A DNA stretch of 6,471 bases from Candidatus Roizmanbacteria bacterium (GCA_024653985.1 JANLIS010000021.1:1-6471); one strand, 5' to 3'. Shown: positions 1 through 5,830, numbered from the stretch's first letter. Numbers and translations: made by a program. The notes: generated by a model not told the origin, from the letters alone.

Positions 1-423
1 ATTGAGCGGACGGGTTACGCAATTTTTAAGGATAAAAAGTACGTGATTTCCGCGCTTATAAAAACATCAAAATCATTGTCAACAGAAGTAAGGCTAGAAG
101 AAATTTATTCAAATCTGGAAAAGGTTTTTAAAAAATATAAACCTGAAGTTATGGTTCTAGAGCAACTTTTGTTTTTCAAGAATCAAAAAACTTTTATCAG
201 AGTAGCCCAAGCTCAAGGTGTTGTCATGTTGCTTGCAGCTGAAAACAAAATTAAAGTTGAGTTTTTGACACCTTTACAGATAAAGCAAATAGTGACTGGT
301 TACGGACAAGCTGATAAAAAATCTGTTCAAAAAATGATTCGACTAACAACAGGAATTGTTTTAATTCAGGACGACGAAGCCGACGCGGTGGCCTGTGGGT
401 TGGCCTATATTTACTTGCATTAA
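1..423 (+). CDS. ruvC: Holliday junction resolvase RuvC (5' end cut by window edge)
   Basis: RuvC is the endonuclease that cuts Holliday junctions symmetrically during recombination and repair, together with the RuvAB branch-migration motor. The frame is open from base 1, where it reads IERTGYAIF. This fits the residues just after the family's GIDPG motif, so only about ten residues, including the first catalytic Asp, lie outside the window. The 140 visible residues carry the second acidic residue in VLEQLLFFKN (E54 of the visible part), the PLQIKQIVTGYGQADK segment typical of RuvC, and the C-terminal DDEADAVA motif, which supplies the last two metal-binding Asp residues (D125 and D128). The GTG at 43 is internal and is not the start. 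The full protein would be about 150 residues, shorter than the 173 of E. coli, because it ends soon after the last motif. The stop codon lies in a hairpin, and the next gene converges on it. ruvA and ruvB are not in the window. Confidence 0.95.
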   Translation: MERTGYAIFKDKKYVISALIKTSKSLSTEVRLEEIYSNLEKVFKKYKPEVMVLEQLLFFKNQKTFIRVAQAQGVVMLLAAENKIKVEFLTPLQIKQIVTGYGQADKKSVQKMIRLTTGIVLIQDDEADAVACGLAYIYLH

Positions 424-452
424 GGTCCGTCCTTTAATAAGGACGGACCTTA
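421..452. terminator. Perfect 13-bp hairpin between convergent ruvC and kinase genes
   Basis: Bases 421-433 (TAAGGTCCGTCCT) are the exact reverse complement of 440-452, with a six-base loop, TTAATA. The first three bases of the left arm are the ruvC stop codon. The hairpin stands alone in the 43-bp gap between two convergent genes, which is where a bidirectional terminator is expected. Neither strand has a run of T after the stem, so classic intrinsic termination is not assured. It could instead protect 3' ends. Confidence 0.65.
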
Positions 453-466
453 TATAAAGAGAGTCC

Positions 467-1369
467 CTAGTTCGCTCCGATTCTTCCGAGTTTTTCCGCC
501 GCATATTTTGCTCCTGATTCCATTGAAGATTTAATATCTTTTGATTTTAAATATTGAGCAATAAAACCGGCGGTATAAGCATCTCCGCAGCCGGTTGTAT
601 CAACTATTTTTTTTGGTTTGATTGCCTTTTGAAAGAATCTCTCTCTTTTATAGTAACCAAAACTACCTTTCTCAGCATCGGTTATGATCAAAATTCTATC
701 ATTGAGATAGGGGAGAGTTATCTCTAAATTTTTGAAATCAATTTTTTCATAGGGCTTTTTTATAAGCTCAGAATATTCGTGTGTGTTGATTATCAAAACA
801 TCTAAACTGTCAAAAATTTTATAGAGAGCCTGTGGTTCACGTTTGCAATCAATTATCGAGAGGTTTACAAAAGTTAGTGTTTGATCGCCTTTAAGATAAG
901 AAATTATTTCTATCTTATCCTCAAGCGAAACATTGCTCAGCGAGGAAACATAGATATTCTTAGCTTTTTTTAGCTCATCATGTAATAGAAACTTTTTTAT
1001 CATATGTCCGGGTGTATCATAACTTATGATCGTCCTTTCCCCGGTATCAGTTAAAAAGATCGAAGAAACAATATTATAATTTTCTTCAAACTGACAAAAC
1101 TCGGAAGAAACATTTTTTTGTTTCAATTTGTTCAGAATTGTTTCCTTAAAGTTATTATTGCCTACTCTGGCAAAAACAGCTGTCTTCAATCCGTGTTTAG
1201 CCACACCTACAGCTACGTTACATCCTCCCCCACCAATGTTTTCGTAAAAATTATCAACGTGATATTTTCCTCCAATTGCCAATTGAAACCGTCCGTCTTT
1301 GTTTGTCAAAGACTTACCTTTGTAGTAAAGATCAATGGCAATATTACCGACACAAATAAGATCGTACAT
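467..1369 (-). CDS. PfkB/ribokinase-family carbohydrate (or nucleoside) kinase
   Basis: This family transfers phosphate from ATP to a hydroxyl of a sugar or nucleoside in the cytoplasm. The 300 residues show the complete family plan. There is an N-terminal strand GNIAIDLYY (8-16), and a lid segment (about 17-45) leads into the glycine-rich signature GGGGCNVAVGVAKHG (46-60). The NxxE motif is NTHEYSEL (195-202), and TDAEKGS (230-236) precedes the nucleotide site. The second signature is DTTGCGDAYTAGF (257-269), with catalytic base Asp263. A Cys replaces the usual Ala in DTTGAGD, and another Cys (C50) sits in the first signature. Length is normal for the family. ATG at 1369 is the only in-frame choice near a -10 box and leaves a native N-terminus. 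The substrate cannot be read from sequence: ribokinase, adenosine kinase-like and fructokinase-like members share these motifs, and no neighbouring sugar gene settles it. The gene is probably transcribed alone. Confidence 0.9.
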   Translation of the reverse strand: MYDLICVGNIAIDLYYKGKSLTNKDGRFQLAIGGKYHVDNFYENIGGGGCNVAVGVAKHGLKTAVFARVGNNNFKETILNKLKQKNVSSEFCQFEENYNIVSSIFLTDTGERTIISYDTPGHMIKKFLLHDELKKAKNIYVSSLSNVSLEDKIEIISYLKGDQTLTFVNLSIIDCKREPQALYKIFDSLDVLIINTHEYSELIKKPYEKIDFKNLEITLPYLNDRILIITDAEKGSFGYYKRERFFQKAIKPKKIVDTTGCGDAYTAGFIAQYLKSKDIKSSMESGAKYAAEKLGRIGAN

Positions 1370-1375
1370 ACATTC

Positions 1376-1381
1376 ATAATA
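1376..1381 (-). promoter_or_regulatory. -10 box (TATTAT) of the PfkB kinase gene
   Basis: On the minus strand TATTAT (five of six consensus bases) ends six bases before the ATG at 1369, so the predicted transcript starts at the start codon. A weak -35 candidate, TTGTTA (1406-1401), lies 19 bases upstream. No Shine-Dalgarno sequence precedes the ATG. Confidence 0.5.
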
Positions 1382-1382
1382 T

Positions 1383-1410
1383 CAAATAACAAATGACAAA
1401 TAACAATTGA
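1383..1410. repeat. Short tandem repeat, four 7-bp units (CAAATRA-like)
   Basis: Four consecutive heptamers read CAAATAA, CAAATGA, CAAATAA and CAATTGA; equivalently, a 14-bp unit occurs twice with one mismatch. The tract lies immediately upstream of the kinase -10 box and overlaps its possible -35 region, in a gap (1370-1446) that otherwise holds only AT-rich sequence. Slippage here could change promoter spacing, but there is no sign that it does. Confidence 0.6.
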
Positions 1411-1446
1411 ATTACAAATTATAAATAAACAAATTAATATTATTAA

Positions 1447-1701
1447 CTACCTTCTTGTTAGTCGATTGCACAGGAGAGCAGTACTAGCGCCAGCCCAGTG
1501 TCCCGCTACCCACGCAGCTCCCTCGGGCTTGATGATTGGTATTGCCAAGGGGTTAGCAAACAAAAAAGTTGTTATACCAAAAACCGCTGGAACTGATTTT
1601 GCTAGAGTTTCTCTACGAATAGAACCCTCAATAGTTTTATAGGCAGTAAAACCAGTAATTAACCCGATTGTAAATAATCCTAACTGGGTACTTAAATTCA
1701 T
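1447..1701 (-). CDS. Small hypothetical membrane protein (84 residues)
   Basis: I do not recognise this protein. From ATG 1701 it has 84 residues. A first hydrophobic segment spans about residues 5-22 (GLFTIGLITGFTAY core) and is followed by a basic loop, SIRRETLAK. A second hydrophobic segment spans about 37-57 (VFGITTFLFANPLAIPII). The glycine/alanine-rich tail GAAWVAGHWAGASTALL (61-77) could form a third short membrane helix and ends in the basic NRLTRR. No catalytic motif is visible. A longer frame could begin at TTG 1719, adding MVYKNE, but the promoter's -10 box lies inside that extension, so the ATG is preferred. The C-terminal third is noticeably richer in G and C than the surrounding DNA. 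It is divergent from holA and lies upstream of the kinase on the same strand, with 77 bases and a separate promoter between them. The protein is probably inserted in the inner membrane; its role is unknown. Confidence 0.65.
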   Translation of the reverse strand: MNLSTQLGLFTIGLITGFTAYKTIEGSIRRETLAKSVPAVFGITTFLFANPLAIPIIKPEGAAWVAGHWAGASTALLCNRLTRR

Positions 1702-1707
1702 TTCATT

Positions 1708-1736
1708 TTTATACACCAAACAATCAAATAAATCAA
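1708..1736 (-). promoter_or_regulatory. Promoter of the small membrane protein gene
   Basis: On the minus strand a -35 box TTGATT (1736-1731) and a -10 box TATAAA (1713-1708) are separated by exactly 17 bases. Six bases separate the -10 box from ATG 1701, so the message would begin at the start codon. The good spacing supports 1701 over the upstream TTG as the true start. Confidence 0.6.
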
Positions 1737-1764
1737 TTCAGATGCACTTTTATGATAAAAAATT

Positions 1765-1770
1765 TATAAT
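1765..1770 (+). promoter_or_regulatory. -10 box (TATAAT) of holA
   Basis: A perfect TATAAT ends five bases before the holA ATG at 1776, predicting a start of transcription at or one base from the A of the ATG. No good -35 box is present at the usual spacing. It lies in the short divergent gap shared with the small membrane protein gene. Confidence 0.6.
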
Positions 1771-1775
1771 GAAAT

Positions 1776-2468
1776 ATGTTAACAATTATTTGCGGGGAAG
1801 ATTCGGTTTCGGCGCGGAATTATTTTACTGATCAACAGCGACTACTCAAAGAAAAAAACTTTGAGGCCGTTAATGTTGATTATCATCAAGTTTTAGAATT
1901 GGATGAAACTGGAGCTTCAGAGAGCTCTTTATTTTCTACAAAACGTATTTATTTCACTAACAGTCTAAATAAGAAGGTTTTGAAGAAATTAAACAATAAG
2001 ACTGAGAAAAAAATTAAGGAGTTAATCGCTTCAAAAGATGTGCAGGTTTATGATTGGGAGGAAGAGACATCTTCAAGAGATCTTAAGTCGGTCAAAGGGA
2101 TGATCATTAAAGAATTTAAGCCAAACCAAAACATTTTTAAGCTTTTAGATTCTTGTTATCCAGGAAATCTTAAGACTTTCTTAAACAATCTTCAGATACT
2201 TTCTGAGTCAACAGAAGATATATTTATCTTTATTATGTTAGCTCGCCATATGAGAAACATTTTGATTGTAAAAAACGGCGAAAAAATTCCAAAATTAATG
2301 TCTTGGCAAATTGCCAAACTATCAAATCAAGCAAAATATTGGAAAGAAGAAAATCTGACAAATTTCTATGAAGGTTTGCATCGTATAGATGTCAATTCTA
2401 AGACAAACGGAACGCCGTTTTCAGTGAAAAAATCTTTAGATATTCTTGCCTGTTATTATTTAAAATGA
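1776..2468 (+). CDS. holA: DNA polymerase III delta subunit (HolA-like, short form)
   Basis: The delta subunit is the part of the clamp loader that opens the beta sliding clamp during replication. The 230 residues follow the family outline. The N-terminus is MLTIICGEDSVSARNYF, with the conserved G-x-D where the degenerate nucleotide fold starts. SLFSTKRIYF (51-60) matches the 'F..RRLV' strand, and a degenerate AAA-like region follows to about 130. The C-terminal collar domain contains MLARHMRNILIVKNG (154-168), then WQIAKLSNQAKYWKEENL (177-194) and YEGLHRIDVNSKTNG (198-212); this K...QA..W...L...Y..L...D...K.G pattern is diagnostic of HolA. No Walker A motif is present, as expected for delta. 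It is about 110 residues shorter than E. coli HolA (343), mainly in the middle, and I see no frameshift or broken frame. The sequence is divergent, so the call rests mainly on the C-terminal pattern. It has its own promoter and ends with TGA. Confidence 0.75.
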   Translation: MLTIICGEDSVSARNYFTDQQRLLKEKNFEAVNVDYHQVLELDETGASESSLFSTKRIYFTNSLNKKVLKKLNNKTEKKIKELIASKDVQVYDWEEETSSRDLKSVKGMIIKEFKPNQNIFKLLDSCYPGNLKTFLNNLQILSESTEDIFIFIMLARHMRNILIVKNGEKIPKLMSWQIAKLSNQAKYWKEENLTNFYEGLHRIDVNSKTNGTPFSVKKSLDILACYYLK

Positions 2469-2474
2469 ATATTT

Positions 2475-2565
2475 AGTCTGGATCCCCTCCTGCGAGGGGA
2501 TGACAAGCACACGCACATGTGTCATTCCCGCGTTTACCCTGTAAGGGGAGGCGGGAATCCAGTCT
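2475..2565. repeat. Composite palindromic repeat (two inverted REP-like units)
   Basis: Two related palindromes face each other in the 128-bp gap between holA and the mutase gene. Unit 1 (2478-2504) reads from CTGGAT to ATGAC and folds on an 8-bp perfect stem (2482-2489 with 2494-2501, loop CTGC). Unit 2 (2521-2562) starts GTCATTCCCGCG and ends GCGGGAATCCAG, with an 8-bp perfect stem (2524-2531 with 2551-2558) around a 19-base insert that holds a minor CCCT/AGGG stem. The outer ends match as inverted repeats (2475-2483 with 2557-2565, one mismatch), as do the inner ends (2500-2505 with 2520-2525). It is much more GC-rich than its surroundings. The GTCATTCCCGC...GCGGGAATCCAG style is known from dispersed intergenic repeats in many bacteria, for example dRS3-type elements in Neisseria. 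It may also act as the holA transcript end. Confidence 0.85.
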
Positions 2566-2581
2566 ATAATTACATTTTTTG

Positions 2582-2590
2582 TGTTAAAAT
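2582..2590 (+). promoter_or_regulatory. Extended -10 promoter of the phosphomannomutase gene
   Basis: TGTTAAAAT combines the TGn extension with a five-of-six -10 box (TAAAAT, 2585-2590) and lies six bases before ATG 2597, again predicting a leaderless message. An extended -10 needs no strong -35 box, and none is visible. A perfect TATAAT at 2565-2570, touching the repeat edge, is an alternative that would give a leader of about 20 bases. Confidence 0.55.
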
Positions 2591-2596
2591 AAATTT

Positions 2597-4021
2597 ATGA
2601 AAACAGTTCCTGATCATGTATTTCGTGGATACGATTTACGGGGTGTGGTAGGTCCTGATCTTGATGATGAAAATGTTCTTATTCTTGCTAAAGGATACGC
2701 CACATATTTATTGAGAAGAAGAATCTATGATTGTGTCATCGGTTTTGATTCAAGAGAATCAAGTCCAAGATTTAGGGATATTTTTGTAAAAGGACTGACA
2801 GAATCAGGTGTAAAAGTTTATGATATAGGTATTACTCTTTCCCAGATCTGTTATTTTGCCCAGTATTATTTTAGAACAAGAGGAATGGTCATGATCACAG
2901 CCTCTCATAATCCAAAGGAATACAATGGTTTTAAATTTGGAACGGGTTATTCGGAAACGATGGTAACGGAAGAAATTATAGAGTTTCGTGAATTGGTAAA
3001 GTCAGGAAAATTTATTTCTCTAGAGACAAAGGGTGAACATATTAAATATGATATTTTTCCGGATTATCAGAAAGATCTATTGCGACGAATAGGAAAAATA
3101 AAGAAATTTAAAATAGTCGTCGATTCATGTGCTGCGACGACAGGCTTATTTTTACCGACGATATTAAGGTCTGTTGGCTGTGAAGTGATTGAACAAAACA
3201 CAACCCCAGATCCAACTTTTCCCGTAGGTGTGGCAGATCCAACTGAAAAGGAAGTTCAGGAAAGACTGGCTAAAAGAGTTATTGCTGAAAAAGCTGATCT
3301 GGGATTTTCTTACGATACTGATGGTGATCGCATGGGTGTAGTTGATAATGAAGGAAATCTCATTTGGAATGATACTTTGGTCTCAATTTTTTCTAAAGAT
3401 GTCTTGGATTTTGCTCCCGGATCAAAGATAATTTTCAATGTTCTTTGCTCTAAGCAAGTTGATGAGGTTATTAAGAAAAACAACGGGATCGGAATCATGT
3501 GGAAGACAGGACACTCTTTCATAAAGGCCAAGGTAAGAGAGGAAAAAGCTATCTTTGGTGGAGAACTATCCGGTCATTTCTTTTTTGTTGATAATTTTTA
3601 TGGTCATGATGATGGGGCAATTGCCTCACTTAGATTATTAGCTTATCTTACACGTGTTGAACAGTCATTAAAACAAGTGATCTCACAGCTTCCGCATTAT
3701 TTTTCTTCACCTGAAATAAAAGTTGGTTGTGCAGATAATATTAAATTTTCTATCGTAACCGACAAGATCGGTGGGGAAATTAAGAAGCTTTATCCAACGG
3801 CAAAATATGTTGAAAATGACGGAGTTAGAATGGATACGGAGGAGGAGATGATGATCGTTAGAGCCTCTCAAAACGGTCCATATTTGACTATTAAATTTGA
3901 GGGCAAGACACAGGAAAAATATGACTTATTGAAGTCTCAAGTTAATAAAATCCTTCATAGTTTAAGCGAGATTGATTTTAAGTCCGGGGTGAATGTCTCC
4001 TCATTGGATATTAGGGTTTGA
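2597..4021 (+). CDS. Phosphomannomutase/phosphoglucomutase (alpha-D-phosphohexomutase)
   Basis: The enzyme interconverts 1-phospho and 6-phospho forms of mannose or glucose through a phosphoserine, supplying precursors for nucleotide sugars and surface glycans in the cytoplasm. All four domains are present in 474 residues, close to the 463 of Pseudomonas AlgC. FRGYDLRG (9-16) opens domain 1. The active-site loop TASHNPKEYNGFK (101-113) carries the phosphorylated Ser103. The metal loop is DTDGDRMG (240-247). The sugar-binding loop GGELSGH (321-327) resembles the GEMSGH of dual PMM/PGM enzymes rather than the GEQSGH of GlmM. The domain 4 phosphate-binding loop is RASQNGPYL (422-430) where most relatives have R-x-SNTEP, a conservative position with unusual residues. 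ATG 2597 is set by the promoter just upstream; FRGYDLRG lies at the usual distance from it. The neighbouring genes do not identify the product sugar. The TGA stop lies inside a hairpin. Confidence 0.93.
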   Translation: MKTVPDHVFRGYDLRGVVGPDLDDENVLILAKGYATYLLRRRIYDCVIGFDSRESSPRFRDIFVKGLTESGVKVYDIGITLSQICYFAQYYFRTRGMVMITASHNPKEYNGFKFGTGYSETMVTEEIIEFRELVKSGKFISLETKGEHIKYDIFPDYQKDLLRRIGKIKKFKIVVDSCAATTGLFLPTILRSVGCEVIEQNTTPDPTFPVGVADPTEKEVQERLAKRVIAEKADLGFSYDTDGDRMGVVDNEGNLIWNDTLVSIFSKDVLDFAPGSKIIFNVLCSKQVDEVIKKNNGIGIMWKTGHSFIKAKVREEKAIFGGELSGHFFFVDNFYGHDDGAIASLRLLAYLTRVEQSLKQVISQLPHYFSSPEIKVGCADNIKFSIVTDKIGGEIKKLYPTAKYVENDGVRMDTEEEMMIVRASQNGPYLTIKFEGKTQEKYDLLKSQVNKILHSLSEIDFKSGVNVSSLDIRV

Positions 4022-4033
4022 TAAATCAAACCC
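4014..4033 (+). terminator. Hairpin overlapping the mutase stop codon
   Basis: GGGTTTGA (4014-4021) pairs perfectly with TCAAACCC (4026-4033) around the loop TAAA, and two more pairs are possible beyond a one-base bulge. The left arm contains the TGA stop codon. No T-run follows, so it may be a weak terminator or a 3'-end stabiliser. It separates the mutase gene from the next promoter at 4042. Confidence 0.5.
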
Positions 4034-4041
4034 CTACGAAG

Positions 4042-4070
4042 TTGATATAACAGCTTAAATTTAATATAAT
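4042..4070 (+). promoter_or_regulatory. Strong sigma70-type promoter of the 542-residue membrane protein gene
   Basis: TTGATA (4042-4047, five of six) and a perfect TATAAT (4065-4070) are spaced by exactly 17 bases, the best promoter in the window. Transcription should start near A4077, leaving about five leader bases before ATG 4082. The TAGG at 4071-4074 would lie upstream of that transcript start, so it is unlikely to serve as a ribosome binding site. Confidence 0.75.
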
Positions 4071-4081
4071 TAGGTCACTTT

Positions 4082-5710
4082 ATGCCAGACGAAGAAGTAA
4101 AAAAGACCGAGGACCAGACCGTGATTCTTTCAGATTATACTAGGGCTCTTCTTGACACCTTAAAATCCATAAAACCCAAAGTAAAGCCGGATGATAATTC
4201 TGCTTTGTCCGTATCCCAAACAGTTTCATTTTTTGCCCTCGTTTATGAACGCGTGCGTAATGCGGTTGAGTACAGAGAAGATCATTTAATTTTAAGAGCG
4301 GCGATCGAGAGGATATTGAGACGCCGTTTTTCATTAAATTCGACCGGAAAAGGCGAAGCCGAAAATTTACTTAGGGAACTTCTTTGGGCCCGATATTTTG
4401 ATAATGGAGTTTTGGGTGGAGAAGATATAATGGTCATTCAGGATCTGATAAATAAATATGTGTTGATGAGAAATCAGATCGTATATGGCCGTGATAACGA
4501 GCTTAAGATATTTTTAGATAAATACTTATTTGATCTGATCACATGCGAGATAGAAGAATCTTTATTGCCTCAGTCGGCGCAAATTCAATCAAATTTGTCT
4601 TTTTTTATCTATCAGGTTTTAAGAAAAAAGATCAAAATAGAAGGTTTGAAAGAAGATCAAAAAGATGCCTATTTTTTAGTATCAATTGAGAAGGTTTTCG
4701 GTAAAAGTGATCAGGCATATTTACGATACCATCTTTTTGTAACCTTTTATAAAACATTAAACAACTATACTGACGAGGAATTAAAAAATATAATTCCCAA
4801 GCTCCCGTCCATCTTCAAAAAAATTGATGACATGATCACGAATCCTTATGTTGATAATATTGTTAAGTTTACAAGAAAACAGATGCCTCCATTTTTGGTT
4901 TTATTCTCTTTGATAAAAAATAAAGCTTCTGAGATGAATACGATCTTGACGAACAAAGAAAAACTTTGGAACGAGGTTGATCAGAAATGTCGCGAAAAAT
5001 ATCAACAGCTAGGCGGTCGAGTGCGGACTCTAGCAGTGCGCAGTTTCATCTATATATTGCTAACAAAGATGATCTTTGCCGTAATTTTAGAGATTCCTAT
5101 TTCTAATTATTTTTATGGAGAAGTAAGTCGAGATGCTATTATCATCAATAGTATTTTCCCGCCTATTTTGATGGTGATTATTTTAGGTTTTTTCAAAATT
5201 CCCGGAGAAGAAAATACAAAAAAAATTTATCAAAGAATAGTTGATATCATTGATAACGACAAAAGTTTTGAAAGTAAAGTGGCTTTTTTTCCAAAGAAAT
5301 CAACTCCAAAACGTCCTATGCTAATCTTCGGATTTACGATCTTCTATTCTCTAACTTTTTTGGTCACTTTCAGCCTGATCTATGAAGCTTTGAAAACCAT
5401 AGATTTTAATTTGGTCAGCATGGTGATATTTGTATTTTTTGTCAGCGTCGTTACGTTCTTCTCTTATAGAATTCGCCAAATTACCAAGGAATTAAGGCTT
5501 GAGGAAAAATCGAGCATTCTTTCGCCTATCGTTGATTTTTTCTTCATGCCATTGTTATCTATGGGTAAATTTTTTAGCTCTGAGATAGCCAAGTTAAACT
5601 TTTTTATCTTTATCTTTGATTTCATTATTGAAGCTCCATTTAAGCTGATCTTCGAGGTAGTTGAGGAGTGGATATCGTTTGTTAGAAAGAGAAAGGAAGA
5701 GATTATATAA
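4082..5710 (+). CDS. Conserved-looking multi-pass membrane protein of unknown function
   Basis: I cannot assign a function to this 542-residue protein. It has no signal peptide. Residues 1-315 are soluble, helical and charged, with segments such as SFFALVYERVRNAVEYRED (49-67) and LILRAAIERILRRRF (69-83), a pattern I associate, from memory only, with uncharacterised Patescibacteria proteins. A membrane domain follows, with helices at about 322-343, 352-372, 411-435 and 442-463, separated by a basic loop (373-410, FFPKKSTPKRP). The C-terminus (480-542) holds further hydrophobic or amphipathic stretches (VDFFFMPLLSMGKFF; FFIFIFDFIIEAPFKLIFEVV) and ends in the charged RKRKEEII. No ATPase, protease, transferase or transporter signature is visible. 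With four membrane spans the large N-terminal domain would face the cytoplasm. ATG 4082 is fixed by the promoter immediately upstream. It appears to be a single-gene unit, and the strong promoter suggests substantial expression. Confidence 0.85.
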   Translation: MPDEEVKKTEDQTVILSDYTRALLDTLKSIKPKVKPDDNSALSVSQTVSFFALVYERVRNAVEYREDHLILRAAIERILRRRFSLNSTGKGEAENLLRELLWARYFDNGVLGGEDIMVIQDLINKYVLMRNQIVYGRDNELKIFLDKYLFDLITCEIEESLLPQSAQIQSNLSFFIYQVLRKKIKIEGLKEDQKDAYFLVSIEKVFGKSDQAYLRYHLFVTFYKTLNNYTDEELKNIIPKLPSIFKKIDDMITNPYVDNIVKFTRKQMPPFLVLFSLIKNKASEMNTILTNKEKLWNEVDQKCREKYQQLGGRVRTLAVRSFIYILLTKMIFAVILEIPISNYFYGEVSRDAIIINSIFPPILMVIILGFFKIPGEENTKKIYQRIVDIIDNDKSFESKVAFFPKKSTPKRPMLIFGFTIFYSLTFLVTFSLIYEALKTIDFNLVSMVIFVFFVSVVTFFSYRIRQITKELRLEEKSSILSPIVDFFFMPLLSMGKFFSSEIAKLNFFIFIFDFIIEAPFKLIFEVVEEWISFVRKRKEEII

Positions 5711-5830
5711 AAAATTTCTAATTTCTAATTACTCTAATTTACCTAAATAATTTCCAAATCCCAATTTCCTAATTGGTAATTGAGACTTGGTTATTTTTTA
5801 GAAATTAGATCAATTAGGTAATTAGGTCAA
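5711..5830. repeat. AT-rich inverted-repeat spacer between convergent genes
   Basis: This 120-bp gap has no gene. It is built from CTAATT-like words on the left and their complements on the right, so that most of it can fold into one long imperfect hairpin. The clearest arms are 5725-5740 with 5802-5817 (14 of 16 paired). At the centre, 5754-5769 pairs imperfectly with 5775-5790, and a separate perfect 6-bp stem, CCAATT/AATTGG, forms from 5761-5766 and 5771-5776. T-rich runs occur on both strands (for example TTTTTTA at 5794-5800). It may serve as a bidirectional terminator or be the remnant of a small non-coding mobile repeat. Confidence 0.55.

Noticed and set aside
43..423. GTG at 43 as the start of ruvC
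   Set aside because: The frame is open to base 1, and the residues before the GTG (IERTGYAIF) are conserved RuvC sequence, so the start lies outside the window.
1118..1396. Plus-strand open frame of 92 codons opposite the kinase gene
   Set aside because: It is antisense to a well-supported PfkB gene over its conserved glycine-rich signature and has no family motifs of its own.
1702..1719. TTG at 1719 as the start of the small membrane protein
   Set aside because: The added MVYKNE carries no domain content, and the -10 box of a well-spaced promoter lies inside it; ATG 1701 fits better, though TTG is not excluded if another promoter exists.
2475..2565. CRISPR array or tRNA gene in the holA-mutase gap
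   Set aside because: There are only two units, in inverted rather than direct orientation, with no equal spacers; there is no cloverleaf or TTCRA arm, so it is a palindromic repeat.
3310..3531. Minus-strand open frame opposite the mutase gene
   Set aside because: It lies entirely within the conserved metal-loop region of the mutase gene on the other strand; no promoter or motif.
467..4021. A sugar-metabolism operon linking the kinase and the mutase
   Set aside because: The two genes are on opposite strands, separated by two unrelated genes and separate promoters; there is no evidence that they work together beyond both possibly handling sugars.
4140..4334. Minus-strand open frame opposite the 542-residue membrane protein gene
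   Set aside because: It is an antisense shadow without motif, promoter or plausible domain.
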